Shown in pieces: positions 1 to 11,700 of a stretch of 39,806 bases of DNA. Each line of letters begins with the position of its first letter. The stretch's first letter is position 1. The notes beneath the pieces are model-generated. The model saw only the letters and a program-made list of their open reading frames with translations, did not search any database and was not told the DNA's origin. The stretch comes from Helochares maculicollis (taxonomy: Eukaryota; Arthropoda; Insecta; Coleoptera; Hydrophilidae). The position numbers and the translations under genes were made by a program. The stretch covers positions 1 to 39,806 of the forward strand of contig JAWQRO010000402.1 of the NCBI GenBank assembly GCA_033557835.1, given 5' to 3'.

Positions 1-426
1 CATCAAAGAATTAGAAAATTAGAAGATTCTGGCTTGATTATTGGTAGTAGAATACAAGTTAATGAAAAGGTAATCGGCTACTCAACAGTAGCATTTATTG
101 GAATTTTTTTAGACAAATCTTCCAGTTACACTAATGTTATCAATGAATTATTAGCTATACCCGAAATTTTGGAAGCTCATTTCACTACCGGAAACTATTC
201 TATCTTTGCTAAAGTATTATGTAAAGACAATAGCCATCTAATGGATGTTCTTAATGGTTCAGTACAAAAAATTGCAGGTATAGTAAGAACAGAAACCATA
301 ATATCATTAGATCAAAAAATAAACAGACAACTTAAATTTTACCAATTTAACTGTGCCGTGGGACAATATCAGATTTCTCATAACTGCTTTAAAATGTGTT
401 TGCAAGTAGCAATAAATAACGAATAG
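1..426 (+). CDS. Lrp/AsnC-family regulator fragment of bacterial type (5' end outside window)
   Basis: The frame is open from base 1 to TAG at 424-426 (141 codons). It begins inside the recognition helix and linker of the winged-helix DNA-binding domain (HQRIRKLEDSGLIIGS). It then covers the whole RAM ligand-binding/oligomerisation domain: a beta strand (STVAFIGIFL), a helix ending in IPEILEAH, the conserved TTGNYSIFAK turn, KDNSHLMDVL, and the terminal RTETIISLDQKINRQL. Family members bind DNA as dimers or octamers and sense amino acids. The wording TTGNYSIF and TETIISL recalls Bacteroidota members. Homology seems to end near base 339; the last 28 or so residues look like run-on past the usual C-terminus. 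Insects have no Lrp/AsnC genes of their own that I know of. The fragment lies about 1.5 kb upstream of an ordinary insect promoter. It may be a transfer from a symbiont, a pseudogene kept open by chance, or a chimeric contig. No start codon, signal or promoter is visible. Confidence 0.8.
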   Translation, partial: HQRIRKLEDSGLIIGSRIQVNEKVIGYSTVAFIGIFLDKSSSYTNVINELLAIPEILEAHFTTGNYSIFAKVLCKDNSHLMDVLNGSVQKIAGIVRTETIISLDQKINRQLKFYQFNCAVGQYQISHNCFKMCLQVAINNE

Positions 427-1831
427 CTAAAAACCAATTTTTACATAGCCGTGCTATCTTTACAGGAAATACAAACTGATATACAAGATATAAGTATAAC
501 TGTTTTAAATTAAATTCTTATTATATCAAAAATTACATCGCTGCAGTAATAAATGTAGCCAAAAGGATATTTTGATTGGAAGTTCTTTTGTCGATGTTTT
601 CAACTGTTTGTGAACGACGAGATACAATTTTTAGCTCTCGTTCTTTTAGCTGTTATTAAATTATTAATTAAACGTTCTAATAGCGAATTTATTTGACAAT
701 AATATACATTTCCTTAAGTATATATACATAAAGGAAACGGATACTTTTGCGTTTGCAAATTAGGCCAGGTTCGTGATAAGTTTTATTAGCATATTTATTT
801 ACCCAGAAATTTATTGCGGGAATTAGAAAAGTTGGGCGCAAATCTATAGTTATGAGACGACTTTCTGTTTGCATTCTAAAATAATGTAAATTAACTTTGC
901 GATGGTAACAGCATTGAAATTTCATCTGTGGCGGAAATTTGTACGGAAATGAAGTGCCAAGTTACGTTCTGTGATATTATAAACTATTTTACCTTACGAA
1001 TAATTTATTAAAACCGAATTTGAGCACAGATTTAAATACATCTTCATTCTCTGTAACCGTCTGTTTCAATCGATTTGAAAGTCGCAGTCGTATCGTAGAA
1101 AGTAATTTTTGTTAATGTAAAAAACATATTATTGCGATATCGATTTTCAATTTCCCGTTGAAAAATACGAATCCACTACCTTAAATAAAGTTTGTACGTC
1201 TATCTGCTACATATATCAAATTTCCTAGAAGGAAAAAGAGCGTGTCTGATGGACAAGATATACTGTTATCCTATATCCACCAAAAAGCCTTTCGGAATTT
1301 AATTCATAAAATAAAACCAACATCAATGAAACTTTGCTTTTATAGTTATTTGCTTATTATTTATTCAAGTTAATTTGATCGATATCGTAGTGTTCCTAGT
1401 TTATCATTTCCGACGCCCTAAACTTAATTGAGTATTCTTCAAGTTGGGACAAGCAAAAACGATGTTAATTAAAATTATTCCAAAACACAAACATAGAGAC
1501 GTGCAGCTTATCATATTTCATGCCGAACTTTTCAGTGCTTCCCAGCTGAATTTTAGGATATTCAATTAAAAGTTCTTGCATAAACAAAAGGACAAAACTC
1601 TGGTAGATATTTGTAAAAGTTGAACGCGTAGTTTATTTTGAAATTACCTACCACACACGCTCTCTTCGATGTTATGGTAGTAGCGATTCATAATCGGCTA
1701 AGTATCGTGTTTTCGGTGACACAGATTTATAAACCAGGATACTTATAGGCACATTATGTGAGATATGTCCACGTATTGAGCCCGTTAATGTACATTTTAG
1801 CCGCCTTCTAAAATTCGTGACCAAAGCTCGA
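427..1831. other. Intergenic, no recognised feature
   Basis: AT-rich sequence between the bacterial-type fragment and the ZP gene promoter. Short frames occur on both strands, for example 689-925 minus, but none shows a recognisable domain or a splice-supported structure. Upstream control elements of the ZP gene probably lie here, but I cannot point to any. Confidence 0.5.
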
Positions 1832-1867
1832 TATATAAATCACTTCGGCTGTTCAATCATCCAGTTG
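1832..1867 (+). promoter_or_regulatory. TATA/initiator core promoter of the ZP gene
   Basis: TATATAAAT begins at 1832. An arthropod-type initiator CCAGTT follows with its A at 1863, 31 bases downstream, which is the normal TATA-to-start distance. This predicts a 5' UTR of about 41 bases ending at the ATG at 1904, which sits in a good context (AAAAAATGA). A second weaker candidate, TTCAATC at 1852-1858, is too close to the TATA. The start site is inferred, not observed. Confidence 0.55.
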
Positions 1868-1903
1868 AAATTTGTCTTTAGCCGCCGGTCGTGGACGTAA
1901 AAA

Positions 1904-2715
1904 ATGAAGTCATTCTTCATTGCCGTTGTAGCATTTGGGGTAGTTTTGTCAGTGTCTCGCTCTGATGACGTCAAGAGCACCCGTCGCAACTTTATATCAA
2001 GTTACGAGCCACAGCCGCAGCTTCCTGAAATCGTAATTAATCGTGCAGCAAGTAGTGTCGGCGGTGGATACAATTATCCAATACCAAATCCTCCAGTGCA
2101 ATTTGATGAACCAACCCCCCAAGCTCCAAGTGATCAATATGGTCCACCACCACCTCCTGTTTTAGATGAAATTTCTCCGGTCATACCTACTTATTTACCG
2201 CCTCCTGTCTACCCCCCGATTGGAGACACACCCTTGGATTTTAATCCGCCACAGTTGGAGCCTCTACCAACCTTAGATACCCCATTACTTCCACCAAGCA
2301 GTCCAGGAAACCAATATTTGCCACCATCTCCCACTTATGGCGTACCAATCGAAAACAACCAAGTTCAATTGAGGGTGTTCAATATGAGTTGTCTAGACTC
2401 TGCCAGGCGAAGATTTTTCAGAGCTTCGTTGAGAACTACTCAGTTTTTAGAAACTGCCCCGGTTATAGATGACGCCAAAATTAGTTGCTTGGCTGGTTCG
2501 GGCAATAGTTTTTCAATCGATATTGATGGATCGAGAATGGCTCGTTGCGGTGTTAAATATTGTTCGAATGCTGACCGAAATTTGTGCGTGCAAGTTAGGA
2601 TGCCTTCTGTGCGAGGACTTAGGTTACCCGAAGATAACTTAGTGATGCTGCAATGTAAGCCTCAAGATGTTGTTGTGGAGAAAACGCGGCATTTCCGGCT
2701 AAACCCTCAATTTTT
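1904..2715 (+). CDS. ZP gene coding exon 1: signal peptide, Pro-rich region, most of ZP-N
   Basis: Encodes residues 1-270 plus two bases of codon 271. The frame runs into a TAA at 2717-2719, but that stop lies inside a perfect donor, GTAAGT, at 2716-2721, so the exon must end at 2715. Splicing to exon 2 restores a Leu codon and continues the ZP-N strand after HFRLNPQF. N160-M-S is a potential N-glycosylation site just before the first ZP cysteine. Confidence 0.88.
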
Positions 2716-5700
2716 GTAAGTTTTCCTTTGATTTATTGCGGTTCTATTAGGATAATCTGAGTCCATTACTAATTTAATGTCGTATTTACCAATATCAGCG
2801 TTTTAGGTACTATTCAATCTATATCGGAGTTGGCTTTATTACTTTTGCGAGTTGGCGTTAAAGTCCAGTGGACGTATTTGATGACAGAAAAACATAATTA
2901 GCTACCCATTAGTGGTTTTCTATTCATAGAATGTTCGCATTGTCTACAATTTAAGAGCTAATCCAGGAAATCTGATTATTTTAAAAACATGTTCAGCTTT
3001 GGTTTTGCCGTCTATTTGCAGATGTAACAGTATAAAATATAGAGCTGTGCACTGTTGTTGAAAAATGTTATTAAATAAACAAAATACAAGCTATTCCATT
3101 ATTAAGATATAAGGGTGGGTTCATATTTTCATAAAAGCTCATAAACAATGGCATTACACATCTAAATATATTACAATGCTTTCTTGCTTTGACGCCCAGA
3201 AATCTGCGTGACTAACAAAGGAGCCGGGGTCTAATTTTATATTATGAAATTCAAGTGATAGATGACGGAGATTGCGATATCAAATGACGTTGCAACTTTT
3301 CCCCTGTATTCAAAGCACGAAAGAAAGGAAGTGCTGACATTTATGTGAGCTTTCAAGAACTATGAAATGTCTTGGAAATTTCAATTTTTCTTGTCTAGAA
3401 TCAATAAAATTCGGAATATTCAACTCGCATTTTTCATTCGAATCGAAAATTGAATGAAAAAGCAAGCGCTGGGCTTTTAGTTTTATTTCAGTATAAATTG
3501 ATAACACATTAAATGGAACAATATATTACCTAAACCCATTGTAACTTGCTTTTATGAGATCACTAAATGAAATAAAGTCATTTATAGAAAGCGTTTTATT
3601 AGGTTTGCGTGAAATATTCCTCTTAAAGGTAAGAGATTGTTTTCGAAGTCTCTAAAAGGTATACGAAAGGCACTTAGCTAATGACCTATGCTGCTTCTTT
3701 ATGTCTCTTCATGGGTATGTTAGTAAGTACTATAGTTGTTTTATTGCGCATTTGTTTGAAGGATTCTCCTTATATACACATATTCATTAAAATATGTCGT
3801 AATTACAATTTCATCATTTGAAAACTTGAAAAAAATCATTGAATTTTTACTTTACATAGTAAACAAAATAATTTAGTGAATTACTATCCTATATTTAATC
3901 CATGTGCAATTTTGAAAAGTGCTTGTTTATTATATTGATATATTGATTTGATTGCCGTTTAAATTGAAAATTTAATCAACAAAGCTGTGCTCGATAAATT
4001 CCCCATGCTCATAAATTTATAGTTTATAAATTAAAAATTTAATAATAAATACCTACACACACACTTCCTTAAATTCTGTTGCACAGTCCATATTTTATAA
4101 AGACATATATTTCTAATTTGTTTGACCCAAACTGCATTAATGGAATTATCTGAATAAAAGCCAATATTTGAATGTATCCAATGAATCTATAATACTCTTA
4201 GAATAATCATAATTCCACAAACACGAGTTGGAATAACCTGTCAAGATGAAACTGATTTATGTTAGGCAAGGTCATCAATTTGGAGAGCGTTTCGGAAGGG
4301 CTACGTTGTTGGGTGTAATAGTAAAGTCAACATTTCTTGAAAAATTACCTATAAGCAAGAAATATTTAAAAGGCAAAACGAAATTGAACATAAAACTTTT
4401 GCAAGTCTTTTATGAGAAAATATTTCCCTGTAACTTAATGCAATAAGCTCCACTTTACGGCTTGCGACTTAAACGACATCCAATTTTTAATGCCGCAATT
4501 TTTATTACACGCGAAAAAAAACATCCACATGGTTTCAGTCGTTCATTTTACCAATAAGACAGAAACCACATGCTTGTGGATCACTTTACTGCAAGGAAAA
4601 TTGAATGCAGCTTAAAGCGTGACAAAACTGCCCGTAAAATTAATGCCACTAGAAACTCGAAGTGAGCTTTCTGGGCTTTCGGGCGGGTTAGCAGCATTGT
4701 TCTAAGTTTTCGGATAGCTCAATTTATCAGGTGTCTTGGCGCAAAGAGGTTTGTTTGCTCGACTAATCTATAAATTTAACAACCTCAAGTGAATAGCTCT
4801 TGCACCAACCATTGAAATCGATATGTAATTCAAGTTTTGTGTACTTGCTTCCAGGCAAAGCCGATCTGCGGCGACCGTAGCTCTGGGAGGATCACAGAGA
4901 AACTTTGATACCGATGTGGCATTATATCGAAGGCCGCCTGGAGGCAAGGATTTTACACAACTGGTTGCTCCAGGCAGCTCCGTCCAACTAGGAGAGGAGC
5001 TCTTACTACGAGCTGCTGTTAGAGAAGGAGACGGTGAGTTAGTATCCTTTAAATTGTTTGTCACTGCGACCATATGCAAATGTTGCTTGTTAGCACTGTA
5101 TTAGCTTCTAACCAATTAGGCGGATAGTCTGCAGTTAATTAATTTTGCAAGTATCTAAAAGTACATAGTTTATTGTTTTACAGTAGTTAGAAACAGTAAT
5201 ACATTCTAAGATGAACACAGTGAACAGTGAAAACTTGTAAAATGTTATTACAGTTTCTGTTATGTTTCTGTAAGACACTATTAAGAAACTGAAGTGACAG
5301 ATTTATCTAATATAAACATTTGTAGTGTTCTTTTCATCACACCAAAAATCACACACTACTATTTCACAACACAGAATTGAAGCATTCGTTATTCTGTCAA
5401 TTATATAAATGACAATGTACAAGAAACACAGGACAGGCGGGCGTTGGTGATACATCAAAACTTCAGTAATAACTAGACAACATCTCGGAGCAGATATTTT
5501 TTGAAAATATTATAAGCCATGCAACTGTACAAACACGAACAGCATATTCATATTTATTTTATATTGCAGATTCACATCTGTTTCAGAAAGCAGGTGCAGA
5601 TGTGGTTTTTAAAAGTAATTTTGATTTCCAAACAATATGTATATTTGTATCTTCTACTCGAAATGTTTTGAGGATCGGTTTCGTATTGCAAAGACAAAAT

Positions 5701-8700
5701 AGACGATGTCACTTTTTCTACTGCAAGGTTTTATTTGATTAATTTGCAATAGAAGATGATTCTTATTACATGATGTCTAATAACTACTATAGTATATAAT
5801 ATAACGGAACTCCACAATAGCTCAGCAAAATAATGAATAATTAATCAGCAACTTTTTGTTACTTATGTATAGAACTACTCAAACATATACAACAAAACAT
5901 TTGATGAGCTCGAGAAGAAATATTACAAAAAATTAGGAAAATTAAAATGGTAGACACTTCTGTAAATGAACGCAAGGTGTATATGAAACTGTTCAAAATA
6001 AATATGTTTAGCTTAGCACCAAATTTAGCTTTTAGATAAATAACGATCAACTAAATCAATAAACAAACCAATCCCAACAAAAATCAGGAAATCAATCATA
6101 TCACAAATATCATGACATCTATGAACAACACTAAAAAACACAATCGGAGAAATAAAAAACACATATCGCAATTAAATATTGTACGACCCAACAATTCTAA
6201 ATAGAAGAGTCTAACATTGTTATCACAAAAGTAGGTATACAACAGGAAACTTTTATAACTGATAGCACAGAATATACATAAAAAGCAGACCAGCTATAAG
6301 GCAGAACAGTGTATAAAAAATTATACCAAAACTCACCAACAGAATTAAAATAGAAATGCAAAATGGTACAGCTTACAAATAATGAAAACATAGATCATTT
6401 CAATACTTTGTAGGCTTAGTTGAATCTCTTATATACGAAGCATTAAAATATATCTATCACTAACAATTTTTAATACACCGAGCAAAAATTAAATTTAATG
6501 GAATTATTGGATATGCAAAAATCTTATAAATAAACATAACTTAAACATCTCAAAATCCTGTCTTTAGAAGTACTTTACGGAAATATCGTAGTACATAATT
6601 GAAAATTATTAGTACGAATTACAAAAAAAATGCAGCAGCAATCCTTTGAATGTCCATAGGCTCACCCTTATTAGCCACAATTGTCAGCTAAATAATAGAA
6701 TTTCTAGAAGTGGAATGTTTAACAAAAATCAATTTATTTTATTTATTTTTCAAAACTTTCATACTACTTTCATGGTAAATATAAAAGTTATTTCAACCAT
6801 TCAACATTTATTACCTCAAATTGTCTTTTACAATAGAAGTAGAAACAAATGACGCTTCTATTCTAAACATAAAACAGATAAAGTCGACAATAAAATAACA
6901 AACAATCTAAAATAAAATTGATAATTTTTTCCGTTCGAGTCACTCAATAATTCAAAATAAAAATATAGCAAAAAATAATCGTCAGTAAATCATTTAACCT
7001 ATGAGATGAAAAATGCAAATTTGAAAAAGTGAAAAATAACCCTGCTCGGAAGATAACTATGCAATAAAACGAAGAAAATATAAACAATAAAGCATGAAAC
7101 AAGAATGAAATTATAGATGAATGCTTGCTGAATTTATAATTTTAATTGTCACATCGATCTACAAAACGGGAGATAAAGTCTTCACAGAAAATTATAGGCC
7201 AACTTAACAAATTATTAATATAGCAGCAATTTTTGAAATGCCTACATAAGAAATGTTTTTTTTTCAGAAAAAAATAAAATATTGTGACAGAGACAATTCA
7301 GGCTCAGAAAACATAGGTCAACCTAGATGGCTGACCTAGCCATAAGCGGCACAATTATGCTCAGCTTGTATAAAATTATATAGAAATATTTCTAGACTTT
7401 CAGAAAGTGTATATAAAAATTTACAAAATGAAGCAGAGACCATTTAAGTTCTTGCGAAGAAAGTTGAATTTAAATTTGCTTAGAAATTATTTCACAGAAA
7501 ATCTGTATGTGAATTCGGCTTAAGGTAAATACTTTGTAAATGCTTTAAAATGGTAAGATGTTTTTATTTTAATATTTTTTAATTGCTATTAATAAAAGCA
7601 ATGTTGGGCATATTTCTGGCATTAAAAATAAAGATTAAATTGAGAATAAACATACAGGCAAGTTCAACCGTTTTGCTAATTTTGGCACTAAAAGAAGATA
7701 CCAGTCATATAGATTACAAATAAAAACTGAAAAACATAAATTTTGAACTTACTTCATAAGAGTTCATTAATGAATATGATAGTAATTATTCAAATAAAAT
7801 CAATATCTCAATTTATTTTTATAGCAATATAAAGCAACATGGCTATTAATAGTTTTAAATATGTTCATTGTTCTTATAATATACATCTGCTGCCTATGCT
7901 ATGAATGACCCAGTCAGTAATAAGAGATGAAATTCAAAATTACGTCCTAAAGGAGACGCATGAGGAGGAATGATCAATATCTTAGATCTTGAAAAATGCT
8001 CAAATTGATTCTAATGTAAATTTAATTAAAGTGTAGGGTAAGAAGCTTTGCCATCACGTATTATCATTTTAAAAAGGATCAAGATCCAAAATACTCATAC
8101 TCAAACTGGAGGGTAAATCACTTGTTTCTTTTGTTGTTGCAGGCCTTCTATTGCGTTTTAATGTAGAGTATTTATAGTAAATCATGCTTTTAGTTTTAGT
8201 ATTTTCTATTCCCAAATTGGGCGTATTTTCGTTAACTGTTTATATTAAATCATTCCTCTATTTAACCAACGCTTTACTTATAAGCTTTTAATAATTAAAA
8301 AGTGGCATCTACATTTTTATTGAATTCATGCGGATTGTTGTTTGATAGCTTGTACTGTTTTGTTGTGAAGAAACGAGTTTGAATTGATGAAAGGGATCTA
8401 TATATTTTAGTTAAAAATTTTCATATGTCCCATTGCTTTTTCATCATATATGAAGTTTATTTAAGTAACTATTTTCTATGCACTCATTTTCAATTATTTC
8501 ATGTTTTCATTTTGACAATATTTGTGCGGTAGGTTAATAAATTGTAATATTGTTTGAAAGTACGATTTTTTCAGTTATTCGAAATTAATATACGTCGACT
8601 GCTCTATGTTGAAGTTTTGGAACCAGCTTATTGAGATTTCATTGTTTAATTCGTTTATTTGTCTAAGCAATCGATTTTGTTTTTCTTTGCTTTCATTGTG

Positions 8701-11700
8701 AACGATAATGTAGAAAACAAACATTGAACATATCATTTATATTATTTATAATTTATATGGCAACAATTGTATCTGCCTTGATGGAATCAATTTTATGCGT
8801 ACATGAAAAATTTAAAATGCCAGAACTAAATGAATACCTCACATTATACAAAAATACCTGTAAACCACATGAAACGTAGAAATACTGTCAATTAGCGAAA
8901 CTCCTGTTGGACACAAGCCAACGATTTTTCTTCTGTAATGTAGCACTCCATTACAATTTGCCGTACAAAGAATAATTTTCAACCCAAAAAAAAATCGGAA
9001 GGAAAAATCTGATTTCAGAAAACTTTAATGAAGTGGAAGTGGAAAAGCGCTTAAGTGTTTTATTCCCATTTTTCCGATTAGCTTTTACGAGTTAAAAGCT
9101 TCAAAAAGAACCGTTCCATATTATTTAAATCAAATACTTTGTGCAGCATGAAATATTTAAGATTTGGCAACGTGCCTGCACTTCAAAGGGAATTTTTTAG
9201 AGATTACCGCAGACCTACTTGGGAAGTTGCGGTATTCAAAATGACAAAAGCACCAACGTTGCCGACTTTAATGCGGTTACTAAAAGGTGCAAGTTTTTAG
9301 AATGAAATTATTCCTGAAGCTTTGTTTTTCTCTAAATATACTTGCGAAAGTTGTAGGAATAAAAAGCAAGAAACTGGTTTAAACACCAATACAAAGCGGG
9401 TGAAAATATAAAAACAAAAGGACGAGGACTTTTTAATTACTCAAGTTGACTTGAAATACCTTTGGTAGTAAAACTTAACAAGTAAATTGAATGCTACACC
9501 TACTTTACATTTTCAAGATGAATTCAGAACTTTTCGGGACTCTCTGGGGATAGCTAAGTACGCTCACGCTTTCCCGTTTAAATGTGAAAGTTGGCACTGC
9601 ACAAACACGAGTTACGTGAGGTCGCAATAAAAAAAATGCTCTATTTTTATTAATTTAACAAAACAACACGAACATGATTTATCATTATAGTTTTGAACGG
9701 TTCATGGAACTCTTATATCCTGTAAAGATAGTTAAACTTTATTTTCATTCAATTTTGTATGTTATCAAGTCGTTCACGGAGTAGTAAACTTTCTAGATCT
9801 TATCCTCTGAGAGAATATCCTATGGTACATAAACTTCAGCCGAAATCTCGAATTTAAGGTTTTTCGGTAAATCAAATTAGGAAGTAATAAAAAGCGAAAT
9901 GACCAATGCTGGCAATAATAAATGTACTTGTATTAGAAAAGCCTGCCTTTCTTCCATAAAATTTGATCGTGAACAACAGTGTGAAATTTTGCTGTATTTT
10001 CAACCTTTCCTTGTTATATTATATTTCAAATATTATTTCATAATAATGTATTGGAGTCACGATTCTTTTTGATGCGTAAGGGAGAATTGAAAGTTCTCGT
10101 GCGGATTTTGAGAGAATAAAATGGAAACCTGAAATATTAATGGAATTAATGCACGTAATACCAAAACTGTTGCAATTTCTTTCCTACTGCAATATTTTCC
10201 TTGTTTTTCTTAGTGCTTTTTCGAAATGCATTTTTATATACCCCATTTTCCCTTTCCTCAAAGTGGTTCGGAAATCTATGCACTACTATTTTTAAAACTG
10301 TGGCTTTACACCGAAAACTCTTTTGTATGTAAATTAGTACGTTGTAATCAATCTTCGAGTGTTTGATATAGATTTTATTGCAATTGAAATAATTTTCGTA
10401 TAAGATATTTTTCAATGCTTTGCAAATTTTACAAATTTTTAATACAGCAAACAATACAATTTCAATAAGATTTTATGTACCGTCCCAGCACTTTGACATT
10501 TTATACTTTCAAGCTGCTTTCCTTTCTAGGCCATAACTTTCCTCTGCTTTACTTCGCCTCATTTCTTCGTCGTTTTATTGTTTTCTGACATGGTTTGGCA
10601 TTTGCAGGTGACTCAAATTTCAATTGCGCTGCTACTGGATTTCAATATTTCAGTGTTTCTTCACGAGATACCGAATACGTATTCTGAATCTTAGATTTGC
10701 TTCGAAAATGTTTGTGGAAATCATGCTAGATGAATATTTAATTCACCTAATCACTGCCATTTTCGTTATAAATTAATTTATAACTTAAATTGCGTACCCT
10801 GGTTGAAAAAATAAAATCATTTTGTGAATTCGACAAATCATTCCAGTAACTTTTTTCAGACATTTTACAGTTTAAGGTTCTCTTGTGACATATGTCTTAT
10901 GGCATTTTCGCTATGTTACGTGCTTAAAATATAAAACGGATGTGAATAGAGTGTTTATTTCTCACAACTTCGCTACAATTTAAATGTATGCGTTCCTTTA
11001 ATAAAACGCCTTTTATCCGCTGAGTGATTTCATTTTCTCATGACTTCAGATACTAGCTCAATCTATTTTCAGATAGTGTCACTCCTCCTCAAGCGAGATT
11101 CTGCAAACCTTTCCCTATTTCCGAGGCAATCCGCCTGATTTCCGAATGCAATATAATAGTTTATCCTGCAATTTATATACCGCCAGCTGTTATCGTTCCG
11201 AAAATCGAAAAATGAATTCCTGTGGAACAACAAATCGCCGAAATTAATTTTTAAAATGGAAAACATTTTTGCTGAAATAACATTTATAACTGGTTGTCAG
11301 GACGCGGTGTCTCTTTGTTTTGATTCAATCATTGAGGATATGAAGTCTTTTTATAGATGTTACGCCGTTTACGGACCAATAAATTGCCAATGTTATGTTC
11401 TTTGCGAAATCGCCACTGACATACCCCCAAGCAGGGAGTTCCAATCCGACAGAATCCTCAGCAAATCAAGTCACGAAATAAGAGAATGAATCGAAAGGAA
11501 ATTTAACGCTCAGACTCTGGAAATAGACCAGCAAAAATATCAGCGCTAGAAGAATCGAGTTGAAAAAGGTAGGAAATTAACACACTGGTTGAGCGAACGT
11601 GGAAATTATTATGAAGTCTGAAAACATAACGAAGTTCTGTAATAAGGCATTAGGGCTGAAATGTCAGACTAAAGACAAAATATCAGAATTAAATTGCAGT

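Noticed and set aside
4246..4446. 66-codon plus-strand frame in ZP intron 1
   Set aside because: No recognisable motif, no splice sites that join it to the ZP exons, and the exon 1 to exon 2 junction is already in phase without it.
7314..7338. TAGGTCA ... TGACCTA inverted repeat, resembling nuclear-receptor half-sites
   Set aside because: The 11-base spacing is not a standard receptor arrangement, and the site lies inside the LINE relic, where AGGTCAACC corresponds to codons of the RST block.
10146..10454. 102-codon minus-strand frame in ZP intron 2
   Set aside because: Lys/Asn/Ile-rich composition typical of translated AT-rich DNA, with no domain, signal peptide or promoter.
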